Below are positions 8,483-17,334 of a stretch of DNA of 64,000 nucleotides, piece after piece. Both the position numbers and the translations under genes were made by a program. Position 1 is the first letter of the stretch. Every line of letters starts with the position of its first letter. The stretch comes from RUG11198 sp036342255 (lineage in GTDB: Bacteria; Bacillota_I; Bacilli_A; RF39; UBA660): assembly GCA_036342255.1 (NCBI GenBank), contig JAZAUS010000012.1, forward strand, positions 1 through 64,000, given 5' to 3'. The notes under the pieces are model-generated. The model worked only from the letters and a program-made list of their open reading frames with translations, was not told where the DNA came from and did not search any database.

Positions 8483-9010
8483 ATGAAATTAAATTTATAT
8501 ATTGATTTTGATGGAGTAATATTAGATACCATGGATGTAGCAGCAGACATATATTTTGGAGGTAAAGAGCATCCTTCAAAACCACCAAATGAATTCTACT
8601 TAACCCTAGATTGGAAAAATCTAATTAGTAAATGTCACGAAATAAATAATAGTATTACTAATATTGCTAAATTAATAGATAGCAATCTATTTAATGTAAA
8701 AATACTTACACACTACGTATGTGATAATGAAAAACAAGCTAAATTAGAATATTTAAATAATATATATCCAGATTTAGAAATAATAACAGTATTAAGAAAT
8801 ATAAACAAGAATGAAGCTGTTAATGCAAAAGGGGCAATATTAGTAGATGATTACTCAGAAAATCTAGAATTATGGTCTAAATCATCAGGAATACCTGTAA
8901 AATTTTCTAACAAAAATAAGAAATATGATTATATAACAATTAATAGCTTAGATAGTTTAATAGATATTTTTTCAAAGTTAGAAGCATTAGTTAAAGAAAA
9001 AACTTGTTAA
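8483..9010 (+). CDS. HAD-superfamily phosphatase, 5'(3')-deoxyribonucleotidase-like
   Basis: The 175-residue protein has HAD motif I as YIDFDGVILDT (nucleophile and acid Asp at residues 8 and 10), motif II as ILTH near residue 75, and a motif IV region GAILVDDYSENLELW near residue 114. Size and motif spacing fit the 5'-nucleotidase, deoxy (NT5C) branch, which dephosphorylates nucleotides in the cytoplasm. The substrate is not certain. Its stop codon overlaps the -35 region of the rpsU promoter. Confidence 0.75.
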   Translation: MKLNLYIDFDGVILDTMDVAADIYFGGKEHPSKPPNEFYLTLDWKNLISKCHEINNSITNIAKLIDSNLFNVKILTHYVCDNEKQAKLEYLNNIYPDLEIITVLRNINKNEAVNAKGAILVDDYSENLELWSKSSGIPVKFSNKNKKYDYITINSLDSLIDIFSKLEALVKEKTC

Positions 9011-9032
9011 ATAAAAGAAATAGTGCTATAAT
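9004..9032 (+). promoter_or_regulatory. rpsU-yqeY promoter
   Basis: TTGTTA (9004-9009), 17 bases, TATAAT (9027-9032) with TGC extension. The -35 box overlaps the stop codon of the preceding gene. Confidence 0.7.
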
Positions 9033-9072
9033 CAAGTAGAAGTGCAGAAAAATGCAGAAGGGAGGGATAATT

Positions 9073-9300
9073 GTGTCAGTAGATGTTAGAGTTAGAGATA
9101 ATAATGTCGATGGTGCTTTAAGAGTGCTTAGAAATCAAGTTGGATCAACCCTTTCTGCTGTTAGAGAGCGAAAAGAATACAAAAAACCAGGCGTAAAAAG
9201 AAGAGAAGAAAAGAAAAAGAATACTATTAATTCAAGAAGAAATAGTAAGAAAAATTCTAGAATGAGTTCTAGAATGAGTAGCAAAAAATATGCTGCATAA
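9073..9300 (+). CDS. rpsU: 30S ribosomal protein S21
   Basis: S21 binds near the 3' end of 16S rRNA and helps initiation. I chose GTG 9073, 8 bases after GGAGGG, giving a start of MSVDVRVRDNN; the in-frame ATG at 9052 lies before the ribosome site. The body matches the family (VDGALRVLRNQV, KEYKKPGVKRREEKKK). At 75 residues it is longer than the usual 57-60. The extra C-terminal tail is rich in Ser, Arg, Lys and Met and probably binds RNA. It forms the common rpsU-yqeY pair. Confidence 0.9.
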   Translation: MSVDVRVRDNNVDGALRVLRNQVGSTLSAVRERKEYKKPGVKRREEKKKNTINSRRNSKKNSRMSSRMSSKKYAA

Positions 9301-9313
9301 AGAGGGTGAAAAA

Positions 9314-9763
9314 ATGGATTTAAGTAATAAAATAAATGAAGATTTAAAAGAAGCTATGAAAGCTAAAGACAAAGATAGGTTAAGTGTTATTAGAATGCTT
9401 AAAAGTGCTATTACTTTAGCTAAAATAGAATTAAAACATGATCTTAATGATGGCGAAGTTTTAGATATTGTAGCTAAACAAATTAAAATGCGTAAAGATT
9501 CAATTGAAGAATTTTCAAAAGCAAATAGAGATGATCTAGTTAACCAATATCAAAAAGAAATAGATATTCTTAATACCTATTTGCCAGAACAATTAAGTAT
9601 TGAAGAAGTAAATAAAATAATTGATGAAATATTTGCTGAAATTAAACCTGAAGGAATAAAACAAATGGGTATTATAATGAAAGAATTATCACCAAAAATA
9701 GCCGGAAGGTTTGATAAAGGTGAAGCTAGTAAGATTATAAAAGATAAACTTAGTAATTTATAA
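9314..9763 (+). CDS. yqeY: GatB/YqeY domain protein
   Basis: This 149-residue protein matches the YqeY family, related to the tail domain of the GatB amidotransferase subunit and thought to interact with tRNA. Signatures are KDRLSVIRMLKSA near the N-terminus, YLPEQLS in the middle and the C-terminal MGIIMKEL... GEASKIIKDKL. ATG 9314, after AGAGGGTG, is taken rather than the upstream in-frame ATG at 9290, which overlaps rpsU. Pairing with rpsU is conserved in Bacillota. A terminator follows. Confidence 0.9.
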   Translation: MDLSNKINEDLKEAMKAKDKDRLSVIRMLKSAITLAKIELKHDLNDGEVLDIVAKQIKMRKDSIEEFSKANRDDLVNQYQKEIDILNTYLPEQLSIEEVNKIIDEIFAEIKPEGIKQMGIIMKELSPKIAGRFDKGEASKIIKDKLSNL

Positions 9764-9767
9764 GCAT

Positions 9768-9797
9768 AAAATACTGTAACTAAACAGTATTTTTTTA
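9768..9797 (+). terminator. rpsU-yqeY terminator
   Basis: A 9-bp stem (AAATACTGT / ACAGTATTT, 9768-9776 with 9784-9792) is followed by a T run. Confidence 0.85.
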
Positions 9798-9809
9798 TTT
9801 TAAGAAAAG

Positions 9810-9838
9810 TTGTATTTTATATTTTTATTTGATATAAT
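9810..9838 (+). promoter_or_regulatory. lepA promoter
   Basis: TTGTAT (9810-9815), 17 bases, TATAAT (9833-9838) with TGA extension. Confidence 0.7.
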
Positions 9839-9858
9839 TTTAATGAAGGTGTGATTCT

Positions 9859-11655
9859 ATGAATAAAAGTAACATAAGAAATTTTAGTATTATAGCACAT
9901 ATTGATCATGGTAAAAGTACTTTAGCCGACAGAATACTTGAATACACACAAGCCATAGACAAAAGAAAAAAGAATAGTCAAGTATTAGATGATATGGATA
10001 TCGAAAGAGAAAGAGGCATTACAATAAAATTGAATGCCGTTAGAATAAATTATAAAGACTATATACTTAATCTAATCGATACTCCTGGTCATGTTGATTT
10101 TACATATGAAGTATCAAGATCCTTAGCAGCTTGTGAAGGAGCAATTCTAGTCGTAGATGCCACTCAAGGTATAGAAGCCCAAACATTAGCAAATGTCTAT
10201 CTAGCTCTTGATAACGATTTAGAAATAATTCCCGTAATTAACAAAATAGATTTACCTAACGCCGATATAGAACTAAGAACTAAAGAATTAATAGACACAT
10301 TTGGCTTTAAGAAAGAAGAAATAATTCTAACAAGTGCCAAAACAGGAGAAGGTATAGATAAATTAATGGATTCTATTATCGAAAGAATACCAGAACCAAG
10401 AGATATCTATAATGATAACAAACTAAGATGTCTTATTTTTGACAGCTATTTTGATGCCTATCTAGGAGTTGTAGCTTTAATTAGAGTAATGTCTGGAAAA
10501 ATAAAAATAAATGATAAAATAAAAATGTTTGCCACAAAAGCCACATATGATGTAACAGAAATAGGCTACCATACTCCTACAGCCAAAAAAGTAGAATCAT
10601 TATCAGTTGGTGAAGTAGGATATGTATGTGGCAGTATCAAAAGTATAGCAGATGTTAAAGTAGGAGATACTATAACACTATCATCAGATCCCTGTAAAGA
10701 AGCTTTAGAAGGATATAAAAAAATGAAACCAATGGTATTCTGCGGATTATATCCAACAAATTCAGAAAAATATCCCAATCTAAGAGAAGCTTTAGAAAAA
10801 CTATCTCTAAACGATGCTTCCCTAACTTTTGAAACAGAAACATCATCAACCTTAGGCTTTGGCTTCAGAACAGGCTTCTTAGGCCTATTACATATGGAAA
10901 TAATAACTGAAAGAATAGAAAGAGAATTCGGAGTAGAAATTATAACAACCTCTCCATCAGTTATCTATGAGATAACCCTAACTGATAATAGCATAATTAA
11001 TATAGATAATCCAAGTGATTTTCCAGAAAGAGTAAAAATAAAAGAAATAAAAGAACCTTATGTAAAAACAAGTATCTTTGTTCCAAATAATTATGTAGGA
11101 AACATCATGGAACTATGTCAAAATAAAAGAGGCCAATACTTAAACATGGATTATTTAGATGAAAAAAGAGTAAATATTCATTATGAAATGCCGCTATCAG
11201 AAATAGTATATGATTTCTTTGATAAGCTAAAATCATATACCAAAGGCTATGCCTCAATGGACTATGAAATTATAGGATATAAACCTAGTAATCTTGTTAA
11301 AATGGATATATTATTAAATGGTGAAATAGTAGATGCCTTATCAGTAATAGTCCATCGTGATTTTGCCTATAATAGAGGTAGAATCATAGTAGATAATCTA
11401 AAAAAAGTAATACCAAGACATATGTTTGAAATACCAGTTCAAGCCGTAATAGGAAGTAAAGTAATAGCAAGATCAGATATTAAAGCTCTACGCAAGAACG
11501 TTCTTGCCAAATGTTATGGAGGAGACGTATCTAGAAAAAGAAAACTATTAGAGAAACAAAAAGAAGGCAAAAAGAAAATGAAACAAATAGGTAAAGTTGA
11601 AGTACCTAGCGAAGCTTTCTTAACCGTTCTAAGTACTGACGAAATAAAAGACTAA
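9859..11655 (+). CDS. lepA: Elongation factor 4 (LepA), back-translocating GTPase
   Basis: The 598-residue GTPase matches full-length LepA. G motifs are AHIDHGKST (G1), RERGITIK (G2), DTPGHVDF (G3) and NKIDLPNA (G4). The LepA-specific C-terminal domain is seen in YNRGRIIVDNL and CYGGDVSRKRKLLEKQKEGKKKMK, and it ends at the expected length. LepA binds ribosomes and acts in initiation or back-translocation. The start follows GAAGGTGTGAT. The unknown gene at 11673 follows after 17 bases. Confidence 0.97.
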   Translation: MNKSNIRNFSIIAHIDHGKSTLADRILEYTQAIDKRKKNSQVLDDMDIERERGITIKLNAVRINYKDYILNLIDTPGHVDFTYEVSRSLAACEGAILVVDATQGIEAQTLANVYLALDNDLEIIPVINKIDLPNADIELRTKELIDTFGFKKEEIILTSAKTGEGIDKLMDSIIERIPEPRDIYNDNKLRCLIFDSYFDAYLGVVALIRVMSGKIKINDKIKMFATKATYDVTEIGYHTPTAKKVESLSVGEVGYVCGSIKSIADVKVGDTITLSSDPCKEALEGYKKMKPMVFCGLYPTNSEKYPNLREALEKLSLNDASLTFETETSSTLGFGFRTGFLGLLHMEIITERIEREFGVEIITTSPSVIYEITLTDNSIINIDNPSDFPERVKIKEIKEPYVKTSIFVPNNYVGNIMELCQNKRGQYLNMDYLDEKRVNIHYEMPLSEIVYDFFDKLKSYTKGYASMDYEIIGYKPSNLVKMDILLNGEIVDALSVIVHRDFAYNRGRIIVDNLKKVIPRHMFEIPVQAVIGSKVIARSDIKALRKNVLAKCYGGDVSRKRKLLEKQKEGKKKMKQIGKVEVPSEAFLTVLSTDEIKD

Positions 11656-11672
11656 TTATAGGAGGTTTTAAA

Positions 11673-12161
11673 ATGAATAGCTTAGATAAAATTATAAATA
11701 AAAAATTAAAAATAAGTTTAGAATCATTGACAGTAAAAGATTTATTACAAATAGAAAATTTAAAAGAAGAAGAAAAAGTATTATCAGAATATTTAGATAT
11801 GTCTATAAATCATTATCTCTCCCTATTAAAGTTAAAAAGATTATATTATAATAAAAAAATAGATGATAACACATTCTCTTTTTTAAAAGATATTTTAAAA
11901 GATTATTACGCCACAAAGAAGAAAATAGCAGAAGTAGAATATATAAGACATATAAGTGACAATATAAATGTAGAAAATATTCTTAATAAATATGATGATT
12001 CATTAAGATATAATTATAAATATCTCTCCCAATATAACATATTATTTGATCCAATAAAAGATAATATGAGTGAAATTATAAGACAGGGAATAGATTTTAA
12101 TATTAACCACAAGCAAACAAATAAAAGAACACCAAAAAAAAGATCTTTAAAAAATAAATAA
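11673..12161 (+). CDS. Helical protein of unknown function
   Basis: The 162-residue protein is predicted to be almost wholly alpha-helical and charged, with heptad-like Leu/Ile spacing and a basic, Lys/Arg-rich C-terminal tail (KRTPKKRSLKNK). There is no signal peptide or membrane segment. It lies 17 bases after lepA with its own AGGAGG, so it is likely cotranscribed with lepA. I do not recognise the family. Confidence 0.65.
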   Translation: MNSLDKIINKKLKISLESLTVKDLLQIENLKEEEKVLSEYLDMSINHYLSLLKLKRLYYNKKIDDNTFSFLKDILKDYYATKKKIAEVEYIRHISDNINVENILNKYDDSLRYNYKYLSQYNILFDPIKDNMSEIIRQGIDFNINHKQTNKRTPKKRSLKNK

Positions 12162-12174
12162 CTAGTTACTTTTC

Positions 12175-12202
12175 TTGACAAAAGAAACTATTAGATTATA
12201 AT
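12175..12202 (+). promoter_or_regulatory. Strong consensus promoter
   Basis: A consensus TTGACA (12175-12180), 16 bases, and TATAAT (12197-12202) precede the sigma-like gene at 12227. Confidence 0.75.
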
Positions 12203-12226
12203 ATATAAACACTAGGAGGAAAAATA

Positions 12227-12700
12227 ATGAAAAAAAACTATGAAAAATTAATTAATAGAATTGATCTATTAAAAAAAGCATCAGTACACAATTTTAAAGG
12301 TCTTGAAGAAGAATTAGAAAAATTTTTCTTGATCCTAGATGAAAAAGAATTATCAGTCATAAGATGTAAATTTGGACTTGATGATGGAAAACTAAAAACA
12401 GATGAAGAAACAGCTAAATATTTAAAAACTACTCCATCTAAAATTAACCAAATAGAAGATCTTTCAATAAGAAAACTAAGATTTCTATTAGGAATTAATG
12501 GTGAAAGTTTCAAATTTAATTCAGATAAAATAATAAAAGATGCAAAACAACTATTAAAAGCATGGCAATATTATGATTATTATTATGCTACTAAAATGCC
12601 ACCTACTGAATCTAGCGTAACAAAGTATTATAAAAAAGTAATTGAAGTAGCCGAATCATTAAATAATAATCCAAAGAAAAAGACTTTAGAAAATAAATAA
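12227..12700 (+). CDS. Free-standing sigma-70 region 4-like DNA-binding protein
   Basis: Residues about 33-86 of this 157-residue protein resemble sigma-70 region 4: LDEKELSVIRCKFGLDDGK, then a helix-turn-helix (TDEETAKYLKTTPSKINQIEDLSIRKLR). The primary sigma signature is RFGLDDG...RIRQIE..ALRKLR. There is no region 2, so it cannot replace a sigma factor and may be a promoter-binding regulator or sigma partner. The C-terminal 70 residues are helical and unrecognised. It stands alone between a consensus promoter and a terminator. Confidence 0.7.
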   Translation: MKKNYEKLINRIDLLKKASVHNFKGLEEELEKFFLILDEKELSVIRCKFGLDDGKLKTDEETAKYLKTTPSKINQIEDLSIRKLRFLLGINGESFKFNSDKIIKDAKQLLKAWQYYDYYYATKMPPTESSVTKYYKKVIEVAESLNNNPKKKTLENK

Positions 12701-12730
12701 ATTTACATAAAATGTAGATTTATTTTTATT
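12695..12730 (+). terminator. Terminator overlapping the stop codon
   Basis: A 14-bp stem with one G-T pair (12695-12708 with 12712-12725) begins inside the stop codon region and is followed by a T-rich tract. Confidence 0.75.
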
Positions 12731-12814
12731 TTATTATAGTCTTATATATCATTTTATGATATTATATATATGGTTTAAATATTATTTATTAACTAATTAT
12801 AAGGAAGTGTTGCT

Positions 12815-14236
12815 ATGAACTTACCAAACTTAGAAAAAGCAAGAATTAGGAAAAAAGAAACAACAATTATTAATAGAGATGATTATATTGTCCCAAAAGA
12901 AGTTAAAAATATTGGTAAAGGAAAAACTTATCATATTTTAACTTATGGTTGTCAAATGAATGTCCATGATAGTGAAAATATAGCAGCAATCATGGAAGAT
13001 ATGAAATATAAATATATTGAAGATATTAATAAAGCTGATGTAATAATATTAAATACCTGTGCTATAAGAGAAAATGCTCATAATAAAGTAATGGGTAATT
13101 TAGGAATAATAAAGCATTTAAAAGAAAAAAGGAATGATATTATTACCATTTTTTGTGGTTGTATGGCTCAAGAAGAAAGTATAAGTAATGAATTAAAAAA
13201 CAAGTATAAATGGGTAGATATAATTATGGGTACACATAATATTCATAAATTACCAATTTATTTATCAAACATTTATAAAAATAAAACCCAAGAAATAGAA
13301 GTATATAGTATACCAGGAGAAGTATATGAAGGAATACCAGTAAAAAGAGAATCAAAATATAAAGCCTGGGTTAATATTATGTATGGCTGTGATAAGTTTT
13401 GTACTTATTGTATAGTACCTTATACAAGAGGAAAACAAAGAAGTAGAATGCCAGAAGATATCATAAATGAAATAAATGAATTAGTTAAGAAAGGCTACAA
13501 AGAAGTAACCCTATTAGGTCAAAACGTTAATGCATATGGAAAAGACTTAGATATCAACTATAATATGTCTAATCTCCTTTCTGATGTAGCCCATACAGGT
13601 ATTAATCGTATTCGATTTGTAACCAGCCATCCATGGGACTTTACAGACGATATGATTAAAGTAATAGCCAAATACAAAAATATTATGCCTTATATCCATC
13701 TTCCAATTCAAAGTGGATCTGATAATATATTAAAAAAGATGAATAGAAGATACACAATAAATGAATACATATCTTTATTTAATAAGATAAAAAAATATAT
13801 TCCCAATGCTAGTATATCTACAGATATAATTGTAGGTTTCCCAAATGAAACAGATGAAGACTTTAACAAAACATTAGATATCGTTAATAAGCTAAAATAT
13901 GATTTAGCATACACTTTTATTTATTCACCAAGAGAAGGAACACCAGCAAGTACCATAAAAGATACTATTACTATGGATATTAAGAAAAAAAGATTAGCTA
14001 AATTAAATAAATTGGTGAATAAATACGCTTTAGAAAACAATATGAAATATAAAAACAAAGTAGTAGAAGTATTAATTGAAGATAAATCAGAAAAATATGG
14101 CAAATATATGGGATATACTGATACTATGAAATTAGTAAATGTAAAATGTACTAAAAAATACTTAGGAAAAATAGTTAAAGTAAAAATTACAGATGTAAAA
14201 ACTTGGAGTATGGATGGTGAATTAGTTAATGATTAA
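12815..14236 (+). CDS. miaB: tRNA-2-methylthio-N6-dimethylallyladenosine synthase
   Basis: MiaB adds a methylthio group to i6A37 of tRNAs reading UNN codons. The three cysteines of the auxiliary Fe-S cluster appear in TYGCQMN, NTCAIRENA and CGCMAQ. The radical-SAM motif is CDKFCTYC near residue 192, followed by IVPYTRGKQRSR. TGINRIRFVTSHP and the C-terminal TRAM domain are present. The length of 473 residues is normal. It overlaps the next gene by 8 bases, as in the miaB-ymcA arrangement of bacilli. Confidence 0.95.
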   Translation: MNLPNLEKARIRKKETTIINRDDYIVPKEVKNIGKGKTYHILTYGCQMNVHDSENIAAIMEDMKYKYIEDINKADVIILNTCAIRENAHNKVMGNLGIIKHLKEKRNDIITIFCGCMAQEESISNELKNKYKWVDIIMGTHNIHKLPIYLSNIYKNKTQEIEVYSIPGEVYEGIPVKRESKYKAWVNIMYGCDKFCTYCIVPYTRGKQRSRMPEDIINEINELVKKGYKEVTLLGQNVNAYGKDLDINYNMSNLLSDVAHTGINRIRFVTSHPWDFTDDMIKVIAKYKNIMPYIHLPIQSGSDNILKKMNRRYTINEYISLFNKIKKYIPNASISTDIIVGFPNETDEDFNKTLDIVNKLKYDLAYTFIYSPREGTPASTIKDTITMDIKKKRLAKLNKLVNKYALENNMKYKNKVVEVLIEDKSEKYGKYMGYTDTMKLVNVKCTKKYLGKIVKVKITDVKTWSMDGELVND

Positions 14237-14558
14237 TGATAGAATTAATGATTTATACAAAGCAATTGAAGAATCACCAGAATACCAAGAATATATAAAA
14301 ATAGGTAAAATACTAGAAGAAGACCAAAGAATAACAACTCTAATAGAAGAAATAAAAGTATTACAACAAAAATCTGTAAATTTAGAATACAATAACAATC
14401 CAGAATATAAAAAAGTAGATAAAGAAATTAAAGAAAAAGTAAATAAATTAAATAATATACCAATATATCAAGAATATTTAAAAAGAATGAATACTTTTAA
14501 TGATATTTTAAGTGAATCTTCATACAATATAGAACAATATATAAATAGCAAAATATAG
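14229..14558 (+). CDS. YlbF/YmcA family protein
   Basis: The 109-residue helical protein matches the YlbF/YmcA family (SPEYQEYIKIGKILEEDQRI, then IPIYQEYLKRMNTFND). In Bacillus, members form a complex with YaaT that binds RNase Y and affects mRNA processing, competence and biofilm. The gene overlaps the end of miaB by 8 bases, matching the Bacillus neighbourhood of ymcA beside miaB, so YmcA is the likelier orthologue. The exact orthologue cannot be fixed here, so no symbol is given. Confidence 0.8.
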   Translation: MINDRINDLYKAIEESPEYQEYIKIGKILEEDQRITTLIEEIKVLQQKSVNLEYNNNPEYKKVDKEIKEKVNKLNNIPIYQEYLKRMNTFNDILSESSYNIEQYINSKI

Positions 14559-14569
14559 AGGTGATTATA

Positions 14570-14959
14570 ATGATTATAGATAAAAAAAATTTAAAAGAAA
14601 TAACAGTAAATGTAGATAACAGTGAAATAGAAGAATTATTAAACACTTGGTGTATAGATAATTATAAATTATTTGGAAGCATTTTACATAATATAGAAAG
14701 TATAGGAAATAGAATTATACTTATTAACTATAATAAAGATGATAACTCTTTCATTACTTTTGACAGTAAAGCAAATCCAATCTCAATAAGTTTATTGATA
14801 GATGATGATAAAGAAAAAACTAGAAGAATGATAATTAATAAATATGATGATATACATGAATATTTAGTATATAATAATTCTGATAACATTTACATAGATG
14901 AAATAAATAAGAAAAATACAAAAAAATTAAATCTTCACATAAGTGGTAAAAAAGAATAA
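14570..14959 (+). CDS. Unknown cytoplasmic protein
   Basis: A 129-residue acidic protein with no membrane segment. It has an alternating strand and helix pattern (RIILINYNK, SFITFDSKA, ISISLLIDDD) but no motif I recognise. ATG 14570 is chosen over the in-frame GTG 14561, which is part of the AGAGGTGAT ribosome site. It lies 11 bases after the YlbF-family gene and is probably the last gene of the miaB unit, before a strong terminator. Confidence 0.65.
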   Translation: MIIDKKNLKEITVNVDNSEIEELLNTWCIDNYKLFGSILHNIESIGNRIILINYNKDDNSFITFDSKANPISISLLIDDDKEKTRRMIINKYDDIHEYLVYNNSDNIYIDEINKKNTKKLNLHISGKKE

Positions 14960-15002
14960 AAAAAGTTTTCAAATACTAAACACTAAATATACTATTTAAT
15001 AA

Positions 15003-15039
15003 TAAAAAGTTTATATTAAACATAAACTTTTTATTTTTT
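15003..15039 (+). terminator. Terminator of the miaB unit
   Basis: A perfect 11-bp stem (AAAAAGTTTAT / ATAAACTTTTT, 15003-15013 with 15021-15031) is followed by A and seven T residues. Confidence 0.85.
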
Positions 15040-15044
15040 TATTC

Positions 15045-15074
15045 CTTGTAACAATACCATATTTATGATATAGT
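15045..15074 (+). promoter_or_regulatory. Promoter of the SBP/VWA-XpaC-TelA-AAA operon
   Basis: TTGTAA (15045-15050), 18 bases, TATAGT (15069-15074) with TGA extension. It lies directly upstream of the five-gene operon. Confidence 0.6.
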
Positions 15075-15095
15075 ATATATAGATAGAGGTGACAT

Positions 15096-16700
15096 ATGAA
15101 TAATAAAAATAGTATATTTAGAATTGCAATATTTATATTTATGATAACAATAATAATAGCATCATTAAATAAAGAAGGAACTTCAATTACAGAAAGTTTA
15201 ACAAGTAAAGATACATTTAAAATTTTAGCATCAACTTCTACAAAAGCTATGGATGAAGATTTAATAAAATATGGCTCTGACAATGGCTTTAATGTTGAAA
15301 TAGAACATTATGGTGATTTAGAAATAGTAGACATGTTAAATACTGATAGTAGTGATTATGATGCTGTATGGATATCTAATTCAATATGGCTATATATGTT
15401 AGAAAATTCATATTTAGTTACAGATAGTAAATCTATAGTAATAAATCCAGTTGTAATGGGTATTACCAAAAGTAAAGCCGAAGAACTTGGATATATAGGG
15501 AAAGAAATTAATAACAAAGATTTACTAGAAAGTATAAGAAATAAAAAACTTAAATATATCATGTCTTCAGTTACCAAAACTAATACAGGAGCAACTACTT
15601 ATCTAAATTTCTTAAATAGTCTAGCAGGTAATCCAGAAGTATTAACAGAAGACATGTTAAAAAATGAAAAATTAGCCAATGATTTAAAAGATTTCTTTAA
15701 AGGAGTAGAAAGAGTATCAGGAAATGAAGATTACTTAAAAGAGATGTATTTAAAAGGCGATTATAATGCTATGATTAATTATGAAAGCTCACTAATTAAA
15801 ATAAATCAAGAACTAGTAAAAAATAAAAAAGAACCTTTATATTTAATATATCCTAAAGATGGAGTTGCCATAAATGATATGCCATTTGGCTATATAAATA
15901 ACGATGTTAATGATAAAGTCAATAAAGATAGATTTACAAAATTACAAAGTTATCTTCGTAGTGACAAAGTAATAACAAAAATGGAAAATCTAGGATATAG
16001 ATCTTGGTATGGAGGAATAAAAAAAGATACCAATAAAAAAGTATTTAACCCAGATTGGGGAATAGATACAACAAAATACTTAAAAGATATGAAATATCCA
16101 AGTAAAAAAGTAATTACTGAATCAATTAATTTATATATTGAAAAATTAAGAAAACCAACACATGTAGTCTTCTGTTTAGACACATCAGGAAGTATGTATG
16201 GTGAAGGATTAAGAGAATTAAAAGATGCTATGACTTACATATTAGATTTTAAATTAGCAAGTAAAGATAAATTACAATTTTCTGATAAAGATAAAATAAC
16301 AACTATAACATTCAATAGTAAGACTAATAAAATATTTGAAACAAGATATGGAAATGATACTGATAAAGTAATAGAAGATATTAATAAAATAGCAGCTAAT
16401 GGAGGAACTAATATTTATAATCCTAGTATAGATGGATTAAAAATATTATCTGATGACAATGATGATGAGTATACAAAAACAATCATTCTAATGACTGATG
16501 GAAAATCAAATGGTGGATCATACTATGATTTAAAAAACTATTATGAAAAAACAAAATCTAACGTACCAATATATAGTATTACATTTGGCGAATCAGATGA
16601 ATATGAACTAGAACGTATCGCAGAACTAACTAATGGAAAAGTATTTGATGGAAAATCAGGACTTAAAAAAGCATTTCAAGAAGTTAGGAGTTATAATTAA
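15096..16700 (+). CDS. Membrane-anchored solute-binding domain fused to a VWA domain
   Basis: The 534-residue protein has an uncleaved-looking N-terminal membrane segment (about 8-25, no lipobox Cys). A type 2 solute-binding-like domain follows (about 45-330; KILASTS, YDAVWISNSIW, TNTGATTY). The C-terminal von Willebrand A domain (about 353-534) has an intact MIDAS: DTSGS at 362-366, GGTN near 430 and TDGK near 468. It probably binds a small ligand outside the cell and a protein partner through the metal site. No ABC permease is near, so sensing or scaffolding is likelier than uptake. It heads a five-gene operon. The solute-binding call is by fold-like pattern. Confidence 0.8.
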   Translation: MNNKNSIFRIAIFIFMITIIIASLNKEGTSITESLTSKDTFKILASTSTKAMDEDLIKYGSDNGFNVEIEHYGDLEIVDMLNTDSSDYDAVWISNSIWLYMLENSYLVTDSKSIVINPVVMGITKSKAEELGYIGKEINNKDLLESIRNKKLKYIMSSVTKTNTGATTYLNFLNSLAGNPEVLTEDMLKNEKLANDLKDFFKGVERVSGNEDYLKEMYLKGDYNAMINYESSLIKINQELVKNKKEPLYLIYPKDGVAINDMPFGYINNDVNDKVNKDRFTKLQSYLRSDKVITKMENLGYRSWYGGIKKDTNKKVFNPDWGIDTTKYLKDMKYPSKKVITESINLYIEKLRKPTHVVFCLDTSGSMYGEGLRELKDAMTYILDFKLASKDKLQFSDKDKITTITFNSKTNKIFETRYGNDTDKVIEDINKIAANGGTNIYNPSIDGLKILSDDNDDEYTKTIILMTDGKSNGGSYYDLKNYYEKTKSNVPIYSITFGESDEYELERIAELTNGKVFDGKSGLKKAFQEVRSYN

Positions 16701-16701
16701 A

Positions 16702-17334
16702 ATGAAGAATAAAGAAATTGTTTCAGCAGTTGTTGGTAGTGGCTTCTTTGCTTTACCTTATCTAGGCTTATCCATAGCCTTAGGACCATCATTAATAATA
16801 GGTTGTGCCGCTTTTGGAGCAAGTGAATTAATGTTATCCGGAATAAAAACTAAAGAAACACTTAAAAATACTAATAGAAGCTTATATGAAAAAATTCAAA
16901 TTGCCAAAAAGCAAAATAAAGATATAATAAGTATGATTCCTAAAATAGAAAATTCAAATACAAGAGATAGTTTAAAAGAAATAAGTAACACAGTAAATAA
17001 AATATTAGAAGTAGTAGAACAAAATCCCAAAAAAGGAGATAAAACAGATAATTTCTTTGATTATTATTTACCAGTATTATTAAAAATAGTAAATAAATAT
17101 GATGAAATAGAAAACAAGAAACTTATATCAAAAGAAGGAAAAAACTTCATGACTAAAGCAGATAAAATGATTAAAGAAACTAAAGACGCATTTGATACTA
17201 TTTTATCAAATCTATATGAAAAAGATTTAATAGATGCTGATGCCGAAATGAAAGTATATGATTTAATGCTTAAGGCTGATGGAATAGTAGGTGAGCATCT
17301 AATTATGAAAGGAAGTGATGATAATGAAAAATAA
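16702..17334 (+). CDS. XpaC family protein
   Basis: This protein of about 210 residues has two adjoining hydrophobic segments near the N-terminus (about 5-45) and a helical cytoplasmic remainder. It fits the XpaC family (annotated as 5-bromo-4-chloroindolyl phosphate hydrolysis protein), which in bacilli sits beside a TelA gene (xpaC-yaaN). Its TelA partner lies two genes downstream here. ATG 16702 after TTAGGAG is chosen; an upstream in-frame start at 16633 would overlap the VWA domain gene. The molecular role is unknown; a membrane-associated stress role is inferred. Confidence 0.7.
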   Translation: MKNKEIVSAVVGSGFFALPYLGLSIALGPSLIIGCAAFGASELMLSGIKTKETLKNTNRSLYEKIQIAKKQNKDIISMIPKIENSNTRDSLKEISNTVNKILEVVEQNPKKGDKTDNFFDYYLPVLLKIVNKYDEIENKKLISKEGKNFMTKADKMIKETKDAFDTILSNLYEKDLIDADAEMKVYDLMLKADGIVGEHLIMKGSDDNEK

